Part shown: positions 1 to 7,500 of the stretch, piece by piece
Numbering within the stretch: the stretch's first letter is position 1
How the letters are laid out: each line of letters starts with the position of its first letter
DNA from: Chrysochromulina parva
Lineage: Eukaryota; Haptophyta; Prymnesiales; Chrysochromulinaceae
Length of the DNA: 13,001 bases
NCBI GenBank assembly: GCA_002887195.1
Contig: PJAB01001662.1
Span: forward strand, 1 to 13,001
Reading direction: 5' to 3'
Translations under genes and position numbers: made by a program
The notes under the pieces: generated by a model
The model's database searches: none
Told to the model about the DNA's origin: nothing
What the model saw: the letters and a program-made list of their open reading frames with translations, nothing else

Positions 1-40
1 CGGGACACACACGGGACACACGGGACACGCGGACGCACAA
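1..40. repeat. Short imperfect tandem repeat of CGGGACAC
   Basis: CGGGACAC occurs at 1-8, 12-19 and 21-28 with 1-3 base spacers, followed by a degenerate CGGACGCAC. This is a small simple-sequence array cut by the left window edge, so its full length is unknown. No function is inferred. Confidence 0.6.
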
Positions 41-311
41 AGGCACACAGACCAATCTCACAACCAGCCAAACCCACCAACAACAACAAACACCCCGCAC
101 GTCAGCGCGACGACCGAAGCGTACCGGTATCTCCTGGAGCGTGGAGACAGGCATTCCATCGTCACTTTCTCTTGGGTACATCAGGCACGACTTTAAGACC
201 ATACGAAATATCAAGATGTGTGACTCGACACTGCGCGTGGCTGTTTCGTAGCTTCGTAGGCCTTCAATCTTGCAACGCGCAATCTCCTTAGCCTTCCAAT
301 GGCGTGCATAA
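1..311. other. Non-coding flank downstream of the membrane-protein gene
   Basis: No convincing coding region is visible here. On the minus strand this stretch follows the TGA at 312-314 and probably contains the 3' UTR and polyadenylation region of that gene. No AATAAA is seen on the minus strand. The CA-rich stretch around 59-100 reads as a GT-rich stretch on the minus strand, which could act as a downstream GU-rich element for 3'-end formation (inference). A palindrome TACCGGTA lies at 122-129 and recurs at 4455-4462 in the other intergenic tail. Confidence 0.5.
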
Positions 312-899
312 TCACGATTCTGACTTGCTCCTTTGCAACACCTCAAAGCGTGCCGCCGCCGCACGGGCCGCAGCCTCGCGGGTGGCCTTGACCTTCGCCT
401 CGTCGAACGGCACACTTACCTTTGCCGTGGTGGCCGGAGTCGTCAGAGGCCCGCTGCGAACGGCTGTGGCTCCCACCACCTGTTGCCCTGCGGAGGATGT
501 GTCGGCCTCTTCGCCCAGATGGCCGATGGTCACCGCGGAGCCCTCTGGCAGAGGTCCGAAGATGTGCTTGATTGCGCCCCAAAGCCCGGGCTGCCTCTGC
601 CGCCGAGGCCTCTGCGCTGGCGCTGTCGAAGAAGGTCCAGGAACGCCGGTTGGTCCGGAGAGTCGAAGAAAGAGGAAGCCGAGGTACAGGGCTACTATGG
701 CAAGCACTCCCTCGAGCCCAGCAGCAACATAGGCAGCAAGCAAGCCGAGCGCGTGCTCGGCACCCAGCGTGACCTGATGGCCAAAGAGTTCAATCGTGGC
801 GCCTAGCCGTGGCCGAAAGGGTGCACCGCCAGTGCTGGCGTCGTCGGCACCGCCAACACGCCGATTTTGGTCATACGAGGAGTCGTTGAGGGGCGGCAT
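312..899 (-). CDS. Predicted single-span membrane protein with C-terminal VCP-interacting-like motif, family unknown
   Basis: The reading frame of 195 residues opens at ATG 899-897 and ends with TGA at 314-312. An in-frame stop at 929-927 upstream supports this start. I do not recognise a family. Residues 1-49 are polar, residues about 50-80 form one strongly hydrophobic segment (core GVLAIVALYLGFLFL), followed at once by a Pro/Arg-rich basic stretch (about 90-105), which suggests the C-terminal part faces the cytosol. Residues 80-165 are low in predicted structure. Residues 166-190 form a charged Ala-rich helix containing REAAARAAAAR at 174-184, an exact match to the RX5AAX2R consensus of p97/VCP-interacting motifs. 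Such motifs occur in ER membrane or ER-associated proteins such as SVIP, gp78 and selenoprotein S. Ala-rich composition makes a chance match possible. The gene is divergent from the glycosidase and shares its short upstream region. An unseen 5' exon cannot be excluded. The call as a real gene rests on the frame length and the membrane segment. Confidence 0.55.
   Translation of the reverse strand: MPPLNDSSYDQNRRVGGADDASTGGAPFRPRLGATIELFGHQVTLGAEHALGLLAAYVAAGLEGVLAIVALYLGFLFLRLSGPTGVPGPSSTAPAQRPRRQRQPGLWGAIKHIFGPLPEGSAVTIGHLGEEADTSSAGQQVVGATAVRSGPLTTPATTAKVSVPFDEAKVKATREAAARAAAARFEVLQRSKSES
348..380 (-). other. VCP-interacting motif (VIM)-like helix
   Basis: Residues 174-184 of the membrane protein read REAAARAAAAR, which fits RX5AAX2R exactly: Arg174, five residues, Ala180-Ala181, two residues, Arg184. 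It lies in an uninterrupted predicted helix eleven residues from the C-terminus. Known VIMs dock on the p97 N-domain. The surrounding helix is so Ala/Arg-rich that the match could be fortuitous. Confidence 0.35.
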
Positions 900-920
900 G
901 CGTTCCGTCGCGGCATGCCT

Positions 921-943
921 GTCAAGTCAAGTCAAGTCAAGTC
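921..943. repeat. (GTCAA)4 pentanucleotide microsatellite
   Basis: Four perfect GTCAA units are followed by GTC. On the minus strand the run reads as CTTGA repeats and ends in GACAG, so the array could also serve as a pyrimidine-containing acceptor for a 5' UTR intron of the membrane-protein gene. Confidence 0.8.
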
Positions 944-1050
944 CAGTTCCTAGAGGCGAATTTTTCGGGCATGTGCAGCCGATGCGCGCGAAGTCGACTG
1001 TCTCGAGATTCGGGGCTGTTTTATGACATGCTTGTTTGTCTTCACAGTCA

Positions 1051-1056
1051 ATGTAA
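1051..1056 (+). promoter_or_regulatory. Minimal start-stop upstream ORF (ATGTAA)
   Basis: ATG is followed directly by TAA, ending three bases before the glycosidase ATG at 1060 and in the same frame. If present in the mature mRNA it would be a minimal uORF of the AUG-stop class, known in plants to stall ribosomes and control translation (for example the AUGUAA elements upstream of NIP5;1). Further upstream ATGs lie at 1023 (out of frame, overlapping the gene) and 1028 (stop TGA at 1058-1060, overlapping the main ATG as TGATG). The alternative is that this stretch is intronic, because TTCACAG at 1041-1047 and GTAAGT at 1053-1058 resemble splice sites. Confidence 0.35.
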
Positions 1057-1059
1057 GTG

Positions 1060-4000
1060 ATGTCCGCACTGGTGCTTCACTCGACCTTGGCAATGCTGAC
1101 CAAGCCCGGCTCAATCTCGCTGGCTGCAGTGCCATTTTCGCTGTCCGACGTCTCACTAGATGCCAGTGGCTTGTTTGGCATTGCCCAAGCACGGAACCTC
1201 GAGTTCGTTATTGGAATGAATTCATCACAACTCCTTTGCCAATACACGTCTGCGGCAAACCTCACAAAGTGCCAGGGTGGCAACTGTCCTTCCCCAGGAG
1301 GTGAGAACCGCCCCATTTGCAACCCGCTCCCTGGACAGATGAGCCTCGGCGGCTACTACGGGCACTACCTCGGGCACTGGCTGAGCGCGACTGCGTTCCT
1401 AATTAATGGCACCCGTGATGCCACGGTCCGTGCCAAGGTCGCCTCCATCGTCACCGCTTTGGAGGCGACTATGGACGCATGGAAGGCCAAGTACGGAAAC
1501 GAGCACGATGGGTACCTCTTCCCATATGACCCAATCGTCTTCCACTACCTGCACACCCTCTCTGCCGGTTGCAAAAGCCACCTCTGCGGCATCTACTCTG
1601 TGCCTTATTACACGCTCCACAAGATGATGGCAGGGCTCCTCGACCTGCATACGCAAACGAACGATGCCACGGCCTTCCAGATGCTGCTCCGCATGGCGAG
1701 CTGGGTCGCGAGGCAAGCCGACTCGACGATCGCTTCGGGTGGTCAGAATCTGTGGCAGAGCGTGCTCAACACCGAGTGGGGGGGAATGAACGAAGTCCTC
1801 TTCAACCTGTATGCGGTGACCGGCGACCCGGAGCACCTGCGCACGGGGCGCCTCTTCAACCACTGGTCCTGGTCGGCCCCCCTGGCGAATGGCATCGATG
1901 CCATCGGAGGCCAGCACGCGAACACCCACATCCCGGAGGTCCTTGGCAACGCGGTCGCGTACGAGCTCTCGGAGAACGCCACCGACAAGGCGATCGCTCT
2001 CCAGTTTTGGGAGGCGGTGACGCGCAACCATTCGTGGGTGACGGGCGGCTCCAATGACCACGAGTACTGGGGAGCGGCGCATCGGATGGGCGATTCCCTC
2101 GATGAGGACACGGAGGAGAGCTGCACGCAGTACAACATCCTCAAGGTGGCGCGCCATCTGTACATGTGGTCGGCCAATGTCAGCCTTGCCGACTTCTACG
2201 AGAAAGCGATGCTCAACGGCATCGTGGGCAACCAGAAGCGGGATGCCGCCTCGACGTCGTTCATCTACATGCTGCCGCTCGGTGGTACCGGCATGACCAA
2301 GCCATGGGGTAACTCGCAGCGCGACTTTCCATGCTGCTGGGGCACCCTGTCAGAGCAGCTCGCGAAGCTCGCAGACTCGATCTACTTCCAGTCGCCTCTC
2401 GGCCTGCACGACCCGCCCGCTTTGTACGTCAACCTGTTCGTTGCGTCGAAGCTCCAATTCGCCGCCGGCGGTGTCTCCGTGACTCAAAGCACCACCTTTC
2501 CTGTGGACCCTCGCACGACGACCACGATCACGATTGGCACCCTCGACGACTCCGAAAGCGCTCTTGTTGAGGGGACGAGGGCGCTGGGCCGCTTCGTGAT
2601 GTACCTGCGCGTGCCGGGCTGGGCGACGCTCGGACCCAACGTCGTGCTCGTCAACGGCCAGGTCGTGCATGAGGATCCGGGAACCTTCGCGGGGAACTAC
2701 CTGCGCATCGAACGGGCATGGGCCGAGGGCGACACGGTCGTTGCGCGCTTCCCGATCGGATTTGGTCTCTCGAGGCTTGAGGACGATCGCGATGCATTCA
2801 ACGCCACGATGGCGTACACGTACGGTCCGCTGGTGCTCGTGGGCTTGACGGACTCGCGCTGGTTCGTGCCCGACGGCAATGCAACCACTCCGAGCACCTT
2901 CCTGGCGCGCACCTCCTCCACTGCGCTCGAATTCGAGGGCCTTGGCCGGCTGTATGCGCCAGCGCCCGCAACGGCGCGGAGCAACGCATCGGCACTGCCG
3001 CTGAGCCGCGTGCTGGTGGGCTCCAAGTTGATGCTCGTGCCGCTGCACACGATCGTCGACGAGCGCTACACGGTGTACTTCGACACGGAGCTAAAGACCG
3101 TTCCCTTCTCTGCTGACGGCGCCGTCATTCCATCCATGTCAGCTGCGGACTTTTCGTATGGCTGTGGCTCAAGCAGCTCAGATGGCCCGAGAGACGCCGC
3201 GTGCAGCGGGCCCAACATCCGCAGCGGCAACCCGGGAGGCGTGAGCCGCGTCACCTTTGACCATCCGATGCTCGCGCCCGGCTACCTCATCGACAAGATC
3301 AGCTTGCGCTTCCGCTACTCTGCGGGCTACACTCCAGGCCCCGGCGCGAACATCACTGCGTCGACCGTCCGTGTGCTCCTGAGCGACGCGAGCGGTGGCA
3401 CCCTCGCCTCACTCTTCGAATCTGCCGAGCTCGGCAACTACTCCTACGACCACTTCGAGGGCTACTCGCCCCCAGTCGTTGTCAGTGCAAGCTCCCTCAA
3501 GGTGCCCAACGAAGAGCTCGTCTTCTTGGTCCTCGAGATCTCAAACCACGATCGCAACTTGCAGATCCCAATCGACGACCTCGCATCCGGCTTCAACGCG
3601 ACGGTCGAGTGGATGAAGCTGGTCCCTGCCCACCACCAGCATCATCACCACCACCAACACGACGGGCATGTGCATGCAGCGCCGCGGTGGAGCGAAGCCA
3701 GCTTGGGGGCGCTGACCGTGCCCCCTATCACCCCGACGGGCCGTAGCACACGAGCCCACGAGTGTACTGGCGCCGGACGCTGGTGTGCCACCGTCCCCTC
3801 GTTGTCGGCGTCAGACTTCTTGTATGGGGGCGGTTCGGGGGTCTCTGGTGGCCCGAGGGACTCATTGTGCAGCGGAACCAACCTCCGCAGCGGCGACCCG
3901 GGCTCCGTGGACAGCCATCCTGTGGGGCGCATCACCTTTGCACATCCAATGCTCGCGCCCGGCTACCTCATCCAGAAGGTGAGCCTGAGCTTCCGCTACG

Positions 4001-4329
4001 CGGCCGGGTACACGCCAGGCGCCGGCGAGCAAAAGAAGGCGTCGACCGTCCGTGTGCTCCTGAGCGACGCGAGCGGTGGCACCCTCGCCTCACTCTTCGA
4101 ATCTGCCGAGCTCGGCAACTACTCCTACGACCACTTCGAGGGCTACTCGCCGCCAATCGTTGTCGTGGGAGAAATCCTTGGCGGCGCGGGTTTGCCCAAC
4201 GAAGAGGAGGTTTTCCTTGTCTTCGAGATCTCAAACAACGATCGTAATCTCCTGCTCCCAATCGACGACCTCGCATCCGGCTTCAACGCGACGGTGGAGT
4301 GGAGCAAGCTGGGGGAGTTTAGTGTGTGA
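1060..4329 (+). CDS. GH127-type beta-L-arabinofuranosidase (DUF1680) with two tandem C-terminal modules
   Basis: The 1,089-residue product is a probable secreted retaining glycosidase releasing beta-L-arabinofuranose from glycans. Residues about 25-455 match the (alpha/alpha)6 catalytic domain of the plant-like DUF1680 branch, with GGYYGHYLGHWLSA, VPYYTLHKMMAGL, EWGGMNEVLFNLY and HANTHIP. The zinc/thiolate site known from HypBA1 is conserved: Glu353 and Cys355 in EESC, and Cys425-Cys426 in FPCCWGT, with Cys425 the expected nucleophile. Glu335 in HEYWG is the likely acid/base. Beta-sandwich domains fill about 456-685. Two copies of an unrecognised ~165-175-residue module follow (689-854 and 912-1084), joined by a His-rich linker. 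Fourteen N-X-S/T sequons suggest the secretory pathway, yet no good signal peptide is seen. An upstream exon may therefore supply one, spliced for example at the CAG ending at 1129. The frame has an upstream stop at 1054. An upstream GTG at 1057 was not used because nuclear genes start at ATG. The family is very secure; substrate is inferred. Confidence 0.9.
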   Translation: MSALVLHSTLAMLTKPGSISLAAVPFSLSDVSLDASGLFGIAQARNLEFVIGMNSSQLLCQYTSAANLTKCQGGNCPSPGGENRPICNPLPGQMSLGGYYGHYLGHWLSATAFLINGTRDATVRAKVASIVTALEATMDAWKAKYGNEHDGYLFPYDPIVFHYLHTLSAGCKSHLCGIYSVPYYTLHKMMAGLLDLHTQTNDATAFQMLLRMASWVARQADSTIASGGQNLWQSVLNTEWGGMNEVLFNLYAVTGDPEHLRTGRLFNHWSWSAPLANGIDAIGGQHANTHIPEVLGNAVAYELSENATDKAIALQFWEAVTRNHSWVTGGSNDHEYWGAAHRMGDSLDEDTEESCTQYNILKVARHLYMWSANVSLADFYEKAMLNGIVGNQKRDAASTSFIYMLPLGGTGMTKPWGNSQRDFPCCWGTLSEQLAKLADSIYFQSPLGLHDPPALYVNLFVASKLQFAAGGVSVTQSTTFPVDPRTTTTITIGTLDDSESALVEGTRALGRFVMYLRVPGWATLGPNVVLVNGQVVHEDPGTFAGNYLRIERAWAEGDTVVARFPIGFGLSRLEDDRDAFNATMAYTYGPLVLVGLTDSRWFVPDGNATTPSTFLARTSSTALEFEGLGRLYAPAPATARSNASALPLSRVLVGSKLMLVPLHTIVDERYTVYFDTELKTVPFSADGAVIPSMSAADFSYGCGSSSSDGPRDAACSGPNIRSGNPGGVSRVTFDHPMLAPGYLIDKISLRFRYSAGYTPGPGANITASTVRVLLSDASGGTLASLFESAELGNYSYDHFEGYSPPVVVSASSLKVPNEELVFLVLEISNHDRNLQIPIDDLASGFNATVEWMKLVPAHHQHHHHHQHDGHVHAAPRWSEASLGALTVPPITPTGRSTRAHECTGAGRWCATVPSLSASDFLYGGGSGVSGGPRDSLCSGTNLRSGDPGSVDSHPVGRITFAHPMLAPGYLIQKVSLSFRYAAGYTPGAGEQKKASTVRVLLSDASGGTLASLFESAELGNYSYDHFEGYSPPIVVVGEILGGAGLPNEEEVFLVFEISNNDRNLLLPIDDLASGFNATVEWSKLGEFSV
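3124..3621 (+). repeat. Glycosidase C-terminal module, copy 1
   Basis: Residues 689-854. The order of motifs is SMSAADFSYG, GPRDAACSG, NIRSGNPGG, LAPGYLI, FRYSAGYTPG, then the near-invariant core from STVRVLLSDASGG to GYSPP, then EISNHDRNLQIPIDDLASGF. The pattern of alternating hydrophobics suggests an all-beta, possibly carbohydrate-binding, fold (inference). I do not recognise a named family. Confidence 0.85.
3793..4311 (+). repeat. Glycosidase C-terminal module, copy 2
   Basis: Residues 912-1084 repeat copy 1 in the same order (SLSASDFLYG, GPRDSLCSG, NLRSGDPG, LAPGYLI, FRYAAGYTPG, core, IPIDDLASGF appearing as LPIDDLASGF). Bases 4039-4151 are identical to 3358-3470 without a single change, and about 40 bases around 4261-4285 are again identical to 3571-3595, while the stretches between differ and include a 9-base length change. 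The protein ends five residues after this module. Confidence 0.85.
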
Positions 4330-4543
4330 TCTATGATTGCGTGTGCTGGGCTATGAGGAGACAGTGGTCATCATGGTACAACTCTATCAGCACAATCCGA
4401 TGCCTGTGTCGCACTGTGCGAATATCGCAGACTCCGTGGGAGAATCAGACTGCATACCGGTAGGTACAATATATTAGCCAAACAACGCGCCCTCCTTTCC
4501 CTCTCGCCGCCCGGCACCTTTCAGCCAGTCAGCGTCACGCCCA
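4330..4543. terminator. Tail-to-tail intergenic region with both 3' ends
   Basis: The glycosidase (plus) and TRRAP (minus) stop codons face each other across 214 bases, which must hold the 3' UTR ends of both genes or let them overlap. No AATAAA is seen on either strand. The only AT-rich patch is the palindrome AATATATT at 4468-4475, readable from both strands, with TACCGGTA just before it at 4455-4462. A role for either in 3'-end formation is inference. Confidence 0.4.
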
Positions 4544-7500
4544 TTAAAGCCACGCCATCCACCCCGACGGCATCGCGCATAGGTTGTCCGTGTTGGTGGC
4601 CGCATCGATGAGCGAGCGCACCTTGGCGTGCACGTCGGCCATCGGCCGATTGCCCGCGGCGCTGCGCGCGAGCAGCACAGGCGAGAGGTTCTGCACGCGC
4701 TCGGCGGCCTTGAGGCCCGAACAGCCCCATGGCACGAGGCCCTGCGCGAGCGCCGCGCTAGCCGTGTCGTCAGGGTCTCCGCCGCTCGGGCCGCCCTCAC
4801 GCCGGGCGAGCGCGTCGAGCCACTGAGGCAGCGGGCACTTGTTCTGGTTGGCGAGGCATTCGGCGGCCGCGCAGAAGGCGCCCGAAAAGGGTCCGTCGAT
4901 GCCAAGGGGCGTGATGAACTGCTGCAGCGTGCGAGTGAGTCGGAAGGGCACCTCGTCGATGGGCACCACGTCCTTCGGCGACGCGCCGCCACCGAAGGAC
5001 GTGAACTCGAGCAGCTCGACGGCGCCCGTGTCGCGCCGGAGGACGATGGTCTCGGGCAGCGTGGCACTCAGCTGGAGCGCGTGCGTGAGGAGTGCATGGA
5101 GGCCGAGCTGCGACGTGATGCGCCGCTGCAGGTCCCACAGCACGCCCGCGGACGGCGCGCACCCATACAGCGCGCGCGAGAGGGCGTCTTCGGGCGTGGC
5201 GCTGATGGCATCCTGGAAGGCCTCGCGCAGACGCTCCTGCCGTGCCCTCGGCTCCTCGGCGGGCGGCGCACGCGCAAGGGCGCGCTGGTGAGCGAGCGCC
5301 GTTGCGTGCACTGATTGCGATGATTGCGACGCGTCGGATTGGGCACCCGCGAGCGCCGAGCTGAGCGCAAGCGCCGAGGTGAGCGAGAGGCGAGGCACGG
5401 CGCCAGACGCGACGAGCGAGAGGCCGCCGCCGAGCCGCACGCACGCGGGTACGTGCACCACGAGCGAGCGCCGGCGCGCTTCGCGTGCGCCCAGCAGACG
5501 CGCGTTGAGCAGGCGCGCGAGCTGCCCCATTCTCTCGTGGCCGAGCGGCGCGTGCGGGCGGCGGAGCGGCGCACGGCGCAGCGCAAACGAGTGCGATGTG
5601 CCGTCGTCGGCACGCAGCGTGATGATGCGCGTTGTCTCGCCGCTCGCCCTGTCGAGGTGCACGCCGACGGCCGCCTGGAAGCGCTCGACGAGCGCGTGCT
5701 GGTCGAGCGCGGGCGAGCGCTCCTGACACGCGTACTGTGCGGGCACCTCCATGAGGGGCTGCTGCAGCATGGCCAACGGCCAGCAGCTCGTCTCCAGGCG
5801 CTGCGAGCGCAGGCGCGCCGTGGGCGACGAGAGCTCCGCCTCAAGGCGCGCGCGCACGCTGCTTAGAGTCGCGAGGAGCTCTGTCAGCAAGCTGGGCGGC
5901 GCGCCCAGCAAGGCGCGCGCGACCTCCGAGCGGAGCGCCAACGGCAGCGACGCGGGCGCGCCGCCACCGTCCGCGTCGCTGCTCGTGTCCATGGGCGCCG
6001 CCTCGGTGCCACTGAGGCCAAAGGCGGCGTCGATGGCGGCGAGGGCTTGCGTGACGCTCGACGGCACGCTGTTGGTGCACGGGGGCTGCGCCAGGCATAG
6101 GTTGACGAGCTCGCCGATTGCATGCAGCAGCCGCTCGGTGGGCGACGGCCCAAGGTGGCGCACGATCGCATCCCACGTTGAGCTGAGTTGCGTGTGCAGC
6201 TGCGGGTGCTCATGCATCATCTCCGCGAGCACCAGAGCCGCGGGCCCGCGCAGCCCGAGCGTGGTCACCAGAGTCTTCGGCGCATCCACCACAGGCGCCA
6301 TCGCGGGCGCGGGCGCGTTGGGTACTGCATCGGCAGGCGCGGCGGCGCCGCCCACTCCCACGGCGAGCATGCCCGCATCCGCCGTATCCGCCGCGGCCGC
6401 GGCCACCGGAGCCGCGCCGCCGCCGGCGGGCGCGGGGGCACCGGCCGCGGTCGCGGGCGCTGCGGCGCTGGCGGCGGTCGCGGTCGCGGGCGCCGCACCT
6501 GGCACGGCGGCTGGAGCGGCGGCGGCGGGCGCGGCGGCGGCTGGCGCGGCGGCGGCGGGCGCGGCGGCGGACTGCGGCGGCGGCATGGGTGCCCATGGCT
6601 CGGGCGCGCTGCCGGTCTGCGGCCCCTCGGTCACGTAGGTGCGCAGCGGATAGTAGAGGGCCTGCGGGTAGGCGCGCGCCACGCGCAGCAGCACGTGTTG
6701 GACCTGCTTGCCCTCCACATTCGGCAGGTGGCACAGGAGCTGCGGCAGCCAGGGTAACCACTCCCACAGAGGCACGCCGTCGCAATGGTCGCCAAAGACC
6801 TTGGCAAGGGCCCCGCGGGATGTCGCGTCTGGCGCGTCACGCATCAGCTCGAGCGCACGTGGCAGCATCGAAGCGGACGACTCCCTGCGATGAAGCGCCG
6901 ACTGCATGTAGCACGCGAGCGCGCGCTCCGCCCACGAGGCGCCCGCGGCCGCCGCCTCATCGGTCTTGATTCCCTCGGTTGCACCGTCGGCCTTGGGCTT
7001 GGCCGGCGTGGGCGCGTAGCCGCCATCGCGCCTGGCGCGCTTGTCGCACCAGTGGCCCCAGAGCAGCCACGCCTTGGGCTGCGCGGGGTTCATGAAAATG
7101 GACGAGGCGAGCGCTGCCGAGACCTCGTCGAGGTCGGCGCCGTCCTGGTCGTTTTGAAGGCCAACCGGCCCAGCGAGGAGCAACTCAGCTTTGGTCAGGT
7201 AGAGCTCGGAGCGCTGAGCCGCCGAGAGGTTACGGATGTCGGTGCGATTGAGGAGATCGAGGCCCTGCGGCGTGTGGTTTGGCAGCTGCAGGCACGCACG
7301 CGCCTGCTCGCGCAGCTTGGCGAACGCGTCGTTCAGGTCGGCCGCGGGGATGCCCGAGTGCACCGACTGGATCTTCGAGATGATGTTGACGCAGGCCTCG
7401 GGCAGCGACTGGCGTCGCGCCACGTGCGCGAAGCGCGTGTTGGTCCAGATGAGCTCCTGCATCGCGGCCGCGCTCACCTGCGGGTTGTCGGTGGCGACGC

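Larger units (their letters stand above)
900..1059. promoter_or_regulatory. Compact divergent (bidirectional) promoter region
   Basis: Only 160 bases separate the ATG of the minus-strand membrane protein from the ATG chosen for the plus-strand glycosidase, so both genes probably start transcription from here or from upstream exons. No clear TATA box is seen. CGGCATGC, containing the palindrome GCATGC, occurs at 894-901 (overlapping the minus start codon) and again at 911-918, 17 bases apart. A (GTCAA)4 microsatellite follows at 921-943. At 1030-1047 a pyrimidine-rich stretch ends in TTCACAG, a good splice-acceptor shape for a plus-strand 5' UTR intron. Confidence 0.35.

Noticed and set aside
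288..314. TGA of the membrane protein as a selenocysteine codon, as in selenoprotein S
   Set aside because: Read-through would add only U-LCTPLEG before TAA at 290-288, which does not resemble a known Sec context, and no SECIS-like hairpin could be made by eye in 1-290.
304..806. Plus-strand open frames overlapping the membrane-protein gene (142 and 157 codons)
   Set aside because: They lack hydrophobic segments or recognisable motifs, overlap each other, and are best explained as shadows of the minus-strand gene.
1399..2157. Minus-strand open frame (252 codons) inside the glycosidase
   Set aside because: It lies opposite highly conserved GH127 catalytic sequence and translates to an Arg/Val/His-rich product typical of antisense frames.
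4985..5070. Possible active kinase site in the PI3K-like domain of TRRAP
   Set aside because: The loop TIVLRRDTGAVELLEFTSFGG lacks the catalytic Asp/Asn pair and the DFG Asp, so it is a pseudokinase like other TRRAP proteins.
5751..6638. Plus-strand Ala/Gly-rich open frame (295 codons)
   Set aside because: It is the complement of the TRRAP Ala/Pro insert and neighbouring FAT/kinase sequence; GC-rich repeats keep several frames open.
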